Shown in pieces: positions 1-6,822 of a stretch of 64,000 nt of DNA. A program made the position numbers and the translations under genes. The notes under the pieces were generated by a model. The model was given only the letters and a program-made list of their open reading frames with translations. It did not search any database and was not told the DNA's origin. The DNA comes from Pedobacter sp. ASV12 (GTDB lineage Bacteria; Bacteroidota; Bacteroidia; Sphingobacteriales; Sphingobacteriaceae): contig NZ_JAELUC010000004.1 of NCBI RefSeq assembly GCF_016429155.1, positions 32,225-96,224 of the forward strand, written 5' to 3'. Every line of letters starts with the position of its first letter. Within the stretch, counting starts at the first letter, position 1.

Positions 1-962
1 TCTATGCCTGGGATAGGCAACGCATCATGCACCACGAGTTTGGCCACATCCTGAACCAGATCATCCCTATCCCGACCGATTGGGAGGCTATTTCGAAAGG
101 GTTTTACAAGCAGCCATACAACGATACGCCAACAGATACTGCCCGCAGAAATGGTTTTGTAACCAGCTATGCCAGTGGCGTATCAACCGAAGATTATGCC
201 GAAACCATCAGCTGGCTATTGATTAACGGACAGGTTTGGTATGACGATTGGGCCAGTTTTGCCAATACCGCAGGTAAGGCCAGGTTTGTCCAAAAAGAAA
301 ACAACGTCATCAACTACTACAACAACTTGGGCATCAACTTTAAAAAGTTGCAAATGGAAGTGCAGCAGTACATGATTGGTATTGGTCTCAAAGAAAGCAA
401 ATTCGCCTATTGGCTTGGCAAAAACCGTACGCCATTGGTTACACCTTTGCCGAGCCCGGCACCTGCACCAATCCCTACTTTTAAATCATTGATGTTAAAT
501 CCTAGCGCCGATTATTATGTAAAGTATGGTGGCTCTACAGAATTTAAGCAACTTTATGACCAAGTGGTGGCCAATGTGTTCGCAATTGCTCCAGGTGGTC
601 GCAAAGTCAATTTTATAAGGTTTGATTTCCCTTCTACCACTTCGGTAACGATGAACATCAACTATACCAACTCTGCTGGTACAGTGTTCGATGCCAAGTA
701 TGCCTTCAACATGGCGATTACTTTAGCAACCAGCCAAGTGAAGTTTACAACAGGAACGCCTGGCGGAACCGATGCACCATGGGTAGCAAATGCAAATACC
801 CTTGCTGCAGCCGTAAAACCATTGAGCGATTACCTAGTTAACAACACATTTGTAGCAAACTGGTTACCGGTGAACGTAGTACCCGAAGACTACATGAAAC
901 TGGCCGGTTTTAGCGTGTTGAATGCGCCAACCAATTATTTTTACGGACCATTGGCTTATTAA
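1..962 (+). CDS. substrate import-associated zinc metallohydrolase lipoprotein, 5'-truncated by window edge
   Basis: The reading frame is open to the left edge (codons run from base 3 without a start), so the N-terminus, presumably a lipoprotein signal, lies outside the window. Counting from the internal Met at base 27, an HEFGH zinc-metallopeptidase motif (HExxH) sits at residues 3-7. A downstream STEDYAET stretch could supply the third, acidic ligand. After about residue 150 comes a Pro-rich linker and then a separate beta-rich C-terminal part. Family knowledge: lipoproteins of this type (TIGR04549-like) are encoded beside SusC/SusD outer-membrane uptake systems in Bacteroidota. The DUF4302 lipoprotein that follows after 4 bases fits that cassette. 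The SusC/SusD genes would be to the left and are not visible. Confidence 0.8.
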   Translation, partial: YAWDRQRIMHHEFGHILNQIIPIPTDWEAISKGFYKQPYNDTPTDTARRNGFVTSYASGVSTEDYAETISWLLINGQVWYDDWASFANTAGKARFVQKENNVINYYNNLGINFKKLQMEVQQYMIGIGLKESKFAYWLGKNRTPLVTPLPSPAPAPIPTFKSLMLNPSADYYVKYGGSTEFKQLYDQVVANVFAIAPGGRKVNFIRFDFPSTTSVTMNINYTNSAGTVFDAKYAFNMAITLATSQVKFTTGTPGGTDAPWVANANTLAAAVKPLSDYLVNNTFVANWLPVNVVPEDYMKLAGFSVLNAPTNYFYGPLAY

Positions 963-966
963 ATTG

Positions 967-2316
967 ATGAAAATGAAAAAAATATTATATGCATTTGTAT
1001 TCCTGTCGGTGATGATGGGGTGCAAAAAGACATCATACGTGCCTAAGTTTGACAAAACGCCGCAAGAACGTGCGGCCGATCAAATCAAGCTGGTTTCTAC
1101 CACACTTACAAGCGCCACCAATGGATGGATTGCGACCATGCCAACCCAAGCGGGTGGCGGTTATGGGTTTTTTATCACTTTTGATACTGAACAAGGCGTA
1201 ACCATGCTTGGAGATATGACCAACGAATCGGCCACAACATTGGGCAAGTCATACTACAGGGTGAAACAGGATATGGGCACAGAACTGGTGTTCGATACCT
1301 ATAATTACATCTCGATGCTTGACGATCCCAACGGGGCTGTTTTGGGCGGTGCATCGAAAGTAGGCTATAGCAGCGACATCGAGTTTACTTACGACAGAAT
1401 GAATGGCGACAGTATTTTCTTTGTAGGCAAAAAATATAGACAACCACTTAAAATGGTAAAAGCCACGGCGGCTCAAAAAACTGCCTATACGAATGGAGAT
1501 TACCTCACGGCTATTAATAAGCTGAAGAATTTTTTCACTACAGTTAAGTATCCGTATGTAGAAGTGGTAAGCGGTTCGGCTACTTTAAAAGCTGGAATCA
1601 GCATGAATGCCACCAATAATTTAGCAGCTGGTAAAAGAGTAACTTTTACAGGTGTTTTAGCTGATGGAATGACCGTAGGTAGTGCTTCAGCTAAATTTGC
1701 CTTCACTTTAGATGGGGCCGATATTCTAGGTGGCGGTTTAGTTTATCAGGGTGTTAAGTTTGTCAGGTTTTTCTGGAAAGATGCTGCAACTTTGGTCATG
1801 TACGATTCAACAGGCAAAGAATATGTAGTGAAAAGCAATCCAACACCTATTACGCCACTATGGCTACTGATTGGAACTGGTTATACATCTGTTACCGTAG
1901 CCAATGCCACCACTGCACCAGGCTGGGGCGCCGATTACGTAACAAGAAGAGCAGACGCCGCCAACAAAATGTTAACGGGTGGTTATGCCTTACGCTTAGA
2001 GCAAATGTCTTACGCCTTTAATAATGCATCAAAAAAGATGACCTTAAAGGTTAACATGCCACAAAACACTACACCATATGTGGGTACGATCAATTATACC
2101 TATAACCGATCAGACAATGGGGTGTTTAAGTTCACCTATGTGGATGCCGATGGAAACGGCGGTATTATTGTGCCATTTATGGCGTCGCTTTTGGCCCAGC
2201 GCCTCAATGTAGATACCTTTAATATCGATTATTTTAGTGATCCATCTGGTACTATACTTGCCCAGTTCAAGAGTATAGAAAACCCAACCTTTACTTTTAC
2301 AGGTACCCTGCAATAG
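967..2316 (+). CDS. DUF4302 domain lipoprotein
   Basis: This is a secreted lipoprotein of about 449 residues. The start at 967 (or the second ATG at 973) is chosen because MKMKKILYAFVFLSVMMGC is a complete lipoprotein signal with its lipobox Cys; the longer frame from 922 would overlap the previous gene. The mature part is rich in Thr/Gly/Asn with alternating hydrophobic residues, typical of extracellular beta proteins, and matches the DUF4302 family by overall look. It follows the zinc-metallohydrolase gene by 4 bases, so the two are almost certainly co-transcribed. The family often accompanies SusC/SusD loci, but its biochemical role is unknown. A strong terminator follows. Confidence 0.75.
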   Translation: MKMKKILYAFVFLSVMMGCKKTSYVPKFDKTPQERAADQIKLVSTTLTSATNGWIATMPTQAGGGYGFFITFDTEQGVTMLGDMTNESATTLGKSYYRVKQDMGTELVFDTYNYISMLDDPNGAVLGGASKVGYSSDIEFTYDRMNGDSIFFVGKKYRQPLKMVKATAAQKTAYTNGDYLTAINKLKNFFTTVKYPYVEVVSGSATLKAGISMNATNNLAAGKRVTFTGVLADGMTVGSASAKFAFTLDGADILGGGLVYQGVKFVRFFWKDAATLVMYDSTGKEYVVKSNPTPITPLWLLIGTGYTSVTVANATTAPGWGADYVTRRADAANKMLTGGYALRLEQMSYAFNNASKKMTLKVNMPQNTTPYVGTINYTYNRSDNGVFKFTYVDADGNGGIIVPFMASLLAQRLNVDTFNIDYFSDPSGTILAQFKSIENPTFTFTGTLQ

Positions 2317-2337
2317 TTAATAGTTAAATTAATACTT

Positions 2338-2367
2338 AAGCCTCCTGAGGATTCAGGAGGCTTTTTT
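2338..2367 (+). terminator. intrinsic terminator after DUF4302 gene
   Basis: AAGCCTCCTGA and TCAGGAGGCTT form a perfect 11-bp stem around a GGAT loop, followed by a run of T. It closes the metallohydrolase/DUF4302 unit. Confidence 0.9.
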
Positions 2368-2413
2368 ATTAAATGTCCTAAAGTACTTAGGGGTGCTCTT
2401 TTTTTTTACATTT

Positions 2414-2444
2414 TTGCCTTATTGGTTGCCATAATTTACATTTA
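2414..2444 (+). promoter_or_regulatory. possible Bacteroidota-type promoter for the lipoprotein gene at 2474
   Basis: TTG at 2414-2416 is followed after 20 bases by TACATTTA at 2437-2444, close to the -33 (TTTG) / -7 (TAnnTTTG) pattern of the primary Bacteroidota sigma factor, with A in place of the last G. The start codon is 29 bases beyond. The match is imperfect, so this is tentative. Confidence 0.35.
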
Positions 2445-2473
2445 TGGATAACTCTAACATTTAAACCCGTATC

Positions 2474-3424
2474 ATGAAGAAACAACCAATCGATTTTTTT
2501 CGTTCTATTAAGCGAATTGCTTATTTGACGATACTACTGTGTTTAACTTTCGTAACAAGCTGTAAAAAGGAAACTGGCTTAAAGTCAAATGATCAAGAAA
2601 GTAAAAGATTGATTTTGGCGAAGAAAGCTAATATACCTTCAAGTGCAGGCCAAGGACTTTCATCTCCTGATTTTGACGCTTTTGAAGTGCTAACCCCGTT
2701 TGATTTACAAAACTTGACAGAACTCCAAGCCATCAGTCTAACAGATCCTTTCGTTAGTTCAGGTACATCATTATACAATAGCCTGATTCTCCAAATCTCA
2801 GGTACTCCAGAATGGGCAGCCTTAAGTGCAGAAGAACAGAATTATATTCTTAATTTTACCCCTCAACAAAAAGCAATGCTTGAAGTTATTTATCGAGCTG
2901 CGAATATTGAAGCATCTGCTAGTGGCGAAACGCCTAGATGGGTACATTGCGCAGTATCAGCGCTTGGATTTCAGCAAGCTTATAGTTTGATTGCAAAAGC
3001 CTTTACCGTAGGTATGTCAGCCTCAACTGCAGTACAGGCGCTAAGATTTATCGGCCTAAAATACTTAGGCTATGTTGCGCTCGCTTACGCGATATACGAG
3101 TTTGTACAATGTGTTTCAGATAGTGGGCCAGGAGAAAATCCTGAATTGATTGAAATAGATATTTCATCGAAATTATTAGATGGTCCATTGCCATCTTCAA
3201 CAACATATCTTACGACGGCCAAAGAAGTAGTAGACGCGAGTAGTCGTGTTCTTAGATTTACATCGATATTTTTTAATTCTCTAGACAATAAGTATTATTC
3301 TGATAGTGCTTTTACAACATTCGTTCCAGACGGATACTATCCAAATGTAATTCCAATGACAGTTCCTCAATGCCATTATATTGTGGGAGGGGTGGCTTTG
3401 GCGGTATATCATCGAGCACCTTAA
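2474..3424 (+). CDS. lipoprotein of unknown function
   Basis: I do not recognise this 316-residue protein. The N-terminus has a hydrophobic stretch ending in VTSCKKE, a clear lipobox. The first half of the mature chain is polar. Around residues 155-215 is a hydrophobic, Ala-rich segment flanked by Cys residues (WVHCAVS and FVQCVS), long enough for one or two membrane helices or a hairpin. The C-terminus contains YYSDSAFTTFVPDGYY and ends in a short hydrophobic tail. The gene stands alone between two strong terminators and looks more AT-rich than its neighbours, which could mean recent acquisition. Secretion as a lipoprotein is well supported; the function is open. Confidence 0.7.
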   Translation: MKKQPIDFFRSIKRIAYLTILLCLTFVTSCKKETGLKSNDQESKRLILAKKANIPSSAGQGLSSPDFDAFEVLTPFDLQNLTELQAISLTDPFVSSGTSLYNSLILQISGTPEWAALSAEEQNYILNFTPQQKAMLEVIYRAANIEASASGETPRWVHCAVSALGFQQAYSLIAKAFTVGMSASTAVQALRFIGLKYLGYVALAYAIYEFVQCVSDSGPGENPELIEIDISSKLLDGPLPSSTTYLTTAKEVVDASSRVLRFTSIFFNSLDNKYYSDSAFTTFVPDGYYPNVIPMTVPQCHYIVGGVALAVYHRAP

Positions 3425-3432
3425 AACTCTTC

Positions 3433-3462
3433 AAGCCTCCCGCGAAATCGGGAGGCTTTTTT
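3433..3462 (+). terminator. intrinsic terminator
   Basis: AAGCCTCCCG pairs perfectly with CGGGAGGCTT, followed by six T. The stem sequence resembles the terminator at 2338, so the lipoprotein gene is bracketed by near-identical terminators. Confidence 0.88.
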
Positions 3463-3500
3463 ATGACATTATTTTTATCCCCCTCAACCACAATAATGCC

Positions 3501-3508
3501 TATATTTG
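3501..3508 (+). promoter_or_regulatory. -7 promoter element TATATTTG immediately upstream of ATG
   Basis: TATATTTG matches TAnnTTTG exactly. The ATG of the next gene begins 8 bases after its last G, so the transcript would have almost no leader. No clear -33 TTTG box is seen. Confidence 0.55.
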
Positions 3509-3515
3509 CATCATC

Positions 3516-3773
3516 ATGAAAAAAGCGGTTGTTTTCTTGTTTCTTTTTGCGCTTAGCTTTGCTTTTACGCCTAGTGTCAAGGCACAGTGTTCGATGTGTA
3601 CCATCAACGCAGAGCAGGGCACGAAGAATGGCAACAACCAAACCAAAGGCATTAACGATGGTGTAGTTTACCTGCTTTCTATCCCATATTTGCTCATTGT
3701 TGGAGTGGGATTGATCTGGTATAAAAACTACCGTAAAAAGGCTGCTTCGCCTTCTTTAAATACCGAAAACTAA
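3516..3773 (+). CDS. small single-pass membrane protein with N-terminal signal and CxxC
   Basis: This is an 85-residue protein. The start at 3516 gives a proper signal peptide (MKKAVVFLFLFALSFAF...VKAQ); the longer frame from 3381 runs through the preceding gene and its terminator. After the signal comes QCSMCT, a CxxC motif, then a short Asn/Gly-rich stretch. One membrane helix (about residues 50-68) and a basic end (YRKK) follow. Small proteins of this kind are conserved in Bacteroidota, but I know of no assigned function. It lies 23 bases before the DUF983 gene, which also carries CxxC motifs, and the two are probably one transcript. Confidence 0.72.
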   Translation: MKKAVVFLFLFALSFAFTPSVKAQCSMCTINAEQGTKNGNNQTKGINDGVVYLLSIPYLLIVGVGLIWYKNYRKKAASPSLNTEN

Positions 3774-3796
3774 CTTCCGTTTGAAACATTGCCGCC

Positions 3797-4192
3797 ATGA
3801 AGAAAACCGCTAAGCTATATGCCGTTTTCAAGGCTAGGTGCCCGCAGTGCAGGCGCGGACCGATATTTGCCGGAAGCCTATATGGCTTCAATATCCAAAA
3901 AACTTTGCACCATTGCCCCGTTTGCGAACTTCGCTATGAAGTTGAGCCCGGCTATTTCTATGCCGCCATGTACGTAAGCTATGCCATGAACATGGCCGAA
4001 ATGATTGTCATGGGACTGGCTACCTATCATTTTTCTGGCGGTCGATTGGATTTCGATTCGCTGTGGCTGTATGTGGGTGTCATATTTTTGGGATCGCTTT
4101 TGTTATCGCCTTTCAATTACCGATATTCAAGGGTGTTTTTGTTACATTATTTATCGCCCAAGATCAGGTATAAGCCTGAATATGATAAGTAA
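3797..4192 (+). CDS. DUF983 family membrane protein
   Basis: This is a 131-residue protein with the DUF983 layout: a cytoplasmic N-terminal zinc-ribbon-like part with two CxxC pairs (RCPQCRRG near residue 14 and HCPVCELRY near residue 33), then FYAAMYVSYA and two membrane helices (about residues 55-75 and 85-105). The conserved GxFYAAMYVSYA-type motif supports the family call. Function is unknown; zinc binding is an inference from the Cys pairs. It follows the small CxxC membrane protein and is followed by a CAGTT-rich intergenic repeat. Confidence 0.82.
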   Translation: MKKTAKLYAVFKARCPQCRRGPIFAGSLYGFNIQKTLHHCPVCELRYEVEPGYFYAAMYVSYAMNMAEMIVMGLATYHFSGGRLDFDSLWLYVGVIFLGSLLLSPFNYRYSRVFLLHYLSPKIRYKPEYDK

Positions 4193-4290
4193 TTGCCGGT
4201 TATCAGTTACCAGTTGTCAGTTGACAGGTTTCAGTTAACGGTTTCCAGTTGGCAGTAAACAATTTAACAATATGACAATTAACTATTCAA
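4193..4290. repeat. degenerate CAGTT/TCAGTT-rich intergenic repeat
   Basis: The stretch is built from loose copies of CAGTT (TCAGTTACCAGTTGTCAGTT, then further TTTCAGTTAACGG and CCAGTTGGCAG). It encodes nothing and contains no clear terminator. Similar degenerate blocks occur elsewhere in the window (see findings). Confidence 0.6.
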
Positions 4291-4332
4291 CCATCGAATA
4301 ATCACCAATAGGACCACAAAAGTTATCCACCA

Positions 4333-4995
4333 ATGTTAGATCAAAAAACCTTCGATTTTATCAAAGACCTGGCCCAAAACAACAACCGCGAGTGGTTTGC
4401 GGCCAACAAGCACCGCTACGAAGAGGCCAAGGCAGTTCTTTTTCCTTTTATTGCCACATTGATCAAAGAACTGGCCACTATCGATCCCGAGTTTTCGGGT
4501 GCTACAGAACCGAAAAAAGCCTTATTGCGCATTTACCGCGATATCCGGTTCAGCCCCAACAAAGACCCATATAAAAAACATTATGGCATTGCCTTCGACA
4601 TTAAAGGCTACAACGAAACCACACAGAGCTATTACCTGCACATCGAACCTGGAAACTGCTTCTTTGGAGCCGGGTTTTGGCAACCCGAACCCCACATCTT
4701 GAAAATGGTGCGGGAAGAAATCGATTACAATGGCGCTGAGTTTTTGGAAATAATCAATCATCCCGACTTTAAAGCCATGTTTCGCCTCAGCGAGGAGGGC
4801 AAATTGAAAAAAGCGCCCAAGGGTTACGAGCCCAGCCACCCACAGATCGAATGGCTTAAGCTCAAGAGCTTTGCGGCCATGTGTCCAATTGCCGATTCGG
4901 AGTTTTTAAAGCCTGCTATCGTTGATAAGTTGATAACTGCTTTTGCGACTATCCAGCCATTTATGCTATTTTTGAGAAAAGCCACAGCCTCGTAG
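4333..4995 (+). CDS. DUF2461 domain-containing protein
   Basis: This is a 220-residue cytoplasmic protein with no signal peptide or membrane helix. It begins FDFIKDLAQNNNREWFAANK, the usual opening of DUF2461 (TIGR02453) proteins, followed by LLRIYRDIRFSPNKDPYK, the family's most conserved block, and FFGAGFWQPEP in the middle. Length is typical. The biochemical role is unknown. It is preceded by the CAGTT-rich repeat and followed after 43 bases by an OmpA-type lipoprotein gene in the same direction. Confidence 0.88.
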   Translation: MLDQKTFDFIKDLAQNNNREWFAANKHRYEEAKAVLFPFIATLIKELATIDPEFSGATEPKKALLRIYRDIRFSPNKDPYKKHYGIAFDIKGYNETTQSYYLHIEPGNCFFGAGFWQPEPHILKMVREEIDYNGAEFLEIINHPDFKAMFRLSEEGKLKKAPKGYEPSHPQIEWLKLKSFAAMCPIADSEFLKPAIVDKLITAFATIQPFMLFLRKATAS

Positions 4996-5038
4996 TTGTA
5001 GCGCACACACAATTGTTAACCTAAACTTTTAAATTCTG

Positions 5039-5881
5039 ATGAAGAAAATCGGCCTTTTGGCAGCATTTGCCTTATTTATTACCGCTTTCAGTTCCTGTGT
5101 TATCCTGTCGCCGAAAAAATACAAGGCTCTATTGGCCAAACAAGATTCGCTCAATACCGGGTGGACCGAATCGCAGCTTAAAAACGAAAGCCTCGAACAA
5201 AGAATAGCGCGCTTAAAGGCAGATACCGCTTCTTTAAATGGTCAACTGGCCGATTTAAGATCCAAATACACCGAAATGGACGGCAACTATGCCAAGCTGA
5301 GAAGCAACAGCTCATCCGAAATCAATAAATTATCGGCCGACTTAAAAAAACGCGAACAGCGTTTAAAAGAGGTGGAAGAAATTCTGCGCAAACGCGACGA
5401 AGCGACCAACCAATTGAAGGCCAAGCTACAGGAAGCATTGTTAGGCTTTACCAAAAATGGCCTTACCGTCGAAATCAAGAACGGCAAGGTTTATGTTTCG
5501 CTAACCGATAAATTGCTGTTCCCTTCGGGCAGTATTATTATTGACGAGAAGGGCAAACAGGCCTTAACGCAACTGGCAACCGTATTAAAGCAACAGCCGG
5601 AAATCAATATCGCTGTTGAGGGCCATACCGACTCGCAAAAAATCAACAATTTGGGCCAGATCAAAGACAACTGGGATTTGAGCGTACTGCGTGCCACTTC
5701 GGTAGTTCGTTTCTTAACAGAAGAGCAAAAGGTAGAAAGCGTAAGGATGACCGCAACCGGAAAGGGAGAGTATCAGCCTTTGGCACCCAATACCTCGGCC
5801 GAAAACCGCAGCAAGAACCGCAGGATAGAAATTGTGCTTTCGCCTAAACTAGACGAGCTGTACGATTTGATCAAGCAATAA
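5039..5881 (+). CDS. OmpA-family peptidoglycan-binding lipoprotein with coiled coil
   Basis: A lipoprotein signal ends at FSSCVIL, so the protein is lipid-anchored. Residues about 35-135 are heptad-rich (LNGQLADLRSKY, INKLSADLKKREQRLKEVEE) and form a long coiled coil. The C-terminal part (about 150-275) is an OmpA/MotB domain: VEGHTDSQ, LSVLRATSVVRFL and the peptidoglycan-contact motif NRSKNRRIEIVL. The protein should tether the outer membrane to peptidoglycan. The layout resembles other OmpA-like cell-envelope lipoproteins of Bacteroidota. The gene ends in a double hairpin shared with the convergent rfbC gene. Confidence 0.88.
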   Translation: MKKIGLLAAFALFITAFSSCVILSPKKYKALLAKQDSLNTGWTESQLKNESLEQRIARLKADTASLNGQLADLRSKYTEMDGNYAKLRSNSSSEINKLSADLKKREQRLKEVEEILRKRDEATNQLKAKLQEALLGFTKNGLTVEIKNGKVYVSLTDKLLFPSGSIIIDEKGKQALTQLATVLKQQPEINIAVEGHTDSQKINNLGQIKDNWDLSVLRATSVVRFLTEEQKVESVRMTATGKGEYQPLAPNTSAENRSKNRRIEIVLSPKLDELYDLIKQ

Positions 5882-5889
5882 ATCATGAC

Positions 5890-5951
5890 TTATTGGGTCC
5901 TCGCCCAATAAACGGAACAGCCCTATCTGCAAATCGTAGATAGGGCTGTTC
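5890..5951. terminator. two adjacent hairpins, likely bidirectional terminator
   Basis: The first hairpin is TTATTGGG/CCCAATAA (5890-5911). The second is a perfect 14-bp stem GAACAGCCCTATCT/AGATAGGGCTGTTC (5915-5951). They fill the space between the OmpA-like gene (+) and rfbC (-), so both convergent transcripts can stop here. Confidence 0.78.
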
Positions 5952-5953
5952 AT

Positions 5954-6505
5954 TTAAAACGGACTTTCCAGCGACTTAAAATCGCTAAGGAGCAAGTCTT
6001 TGTCTGAAAGAAGTATTTCGCTGCGCTCAATATTGCCCCAATTAACGTTGAGGGTGGGATCATTCCACATGATGCCGATCTCTGAATGCTTGTCGTAGTA
6101 ATTGGTTACCTTATAAGTGAAAATCGTATTGTTTTCGAGCGTTAAAAAGCCATGCAGAAAACCAGGGGGCATCCAAAGCTGCTTACGGTTTTCGCCAGAA
6201 AGTTCAATACTGAAATGCTGGCCATAAGTAGCCGAATCTTTCCTGATGTCTACGGCCACATCGAGTACGCTTCCTTGGATTACCCTTACCAGCTTGCCTT
6301 GTGCAAATGGAGGCGCTTGTGCATGCAGGCCGCGCAGGGTTCCCTTTTGAGAAAAAGATTGGTTGTCTTGTACAAAAACGGCATGAATGCCAGCCGCTTC
6401 AAAGGCCTTGGCATTATAGCTTTCGTAAAAATAGCCTCTGGCATCTTTCCATACTTTTGGCTCGATCACCAAAAGGTCCTTAATAGGTGTTTGTATAATG
6501 TTCAT
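5954..6505 (-). CDS. rfbC: dTDP-4-dehydrorhamnose 3,5-epimerase
   Basis: This 183-residue protein has the RmlC cupin signature: GTLRGLH with the catalytic His at about residue 61, KLVRVIQGSVLDVAVDIR with conserved Asp residues near 82-86, WMPPGFLHGFLTL, and the active-site Tyr region FTYKVTNYYD. It epimerises dTDP-4-keto-6-deoxyglucose at C3 and C5 in dTDP-L-rhamnose synthesis for surface polysaccharide. Length is as expected. Unusually the other rml/rfb genes are not next to it. It directly abuts the DUF4286 gene upstream, with no intervening base. Confidence 0.92.
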   Translation of the reverse strand: MNIIQTPIKDLLVIEPKVWKDARGYFYESYNAKAFEAAGIHAVFVQDNQSFSQKGTLRGLHAQAPPFAQGKLVRVIQGSVLDVAVDIRKDSATYGQHFSIELSGENRKQLWMPPGFLHGFLTLENNTIFTYKVTNYYDKHSEIGIMWNDPTLNVNWGNIERSEILLSDKDLLLSDFKSLESPF

Positions 6506-6814
6506 CTAGTCTACGTATTGCATGAGGGTGCGAAAGGCTACAAACCGGTTTTCAAACCTGGCTTGCATTGCGGCCTGTAGGGCGGGCGAATGCATGGTTC
6601 TATAGGCCTCATAGCTTTCGAGGTCTTCAACCACATATTGTGCGCAAAAAGTTTGCCCCTCATTGGGCGAATCCAATACCTTGAGCAGGCGGTTAGACAC
6701 AAATTTGCCGGTAGCCATTACCTCGGGTATATGGGTTTCCTGCATCCACTGCATCCATTCGTCGGCGGCAGAATCTTCAAGAATTACAGTTACATTGTAT
6801 AAAAGCATGCGCAA
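6506..6814 (-). CDS. DUF4286 family protein
   Basis: This is a small cytoplasmic protein of 102 residues. The pattern LYNVTVILE, EWMQWMQETHIPEVMATG and FCAQYVVEDLESYEAY fits DUF4286, a ferredoxin-like alpha/beta domain family widespread in Bacteroidota and of unknown function. A start two codons later (6808) is equally possible. The stop codon is directly adjacent to the rfbC start. It lies 8 bases downstream of the TPR gene on the same strand, so TPR, DUF4286 and RfbC genes form one operon. Confidence 0.8.
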   Translation of the reverse strand: MRMLLYNVTVILEDSAADEWMQWMQETHIPEVMATGKFVSNRLLKVLDSPNEGQTFCAQYVVEDLESYEAYRTMHSPALQAAMQARFENRFVAFRTLMQYVD

Positions 6815-6822
6815 AGATAGGA

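Noticed and set aside
3381..3515. Long N-terminal extension of the small protein at 3516
   Set aside because: It would translate the end of the previous gene and its terminator; the signal peptide begins at 3516.
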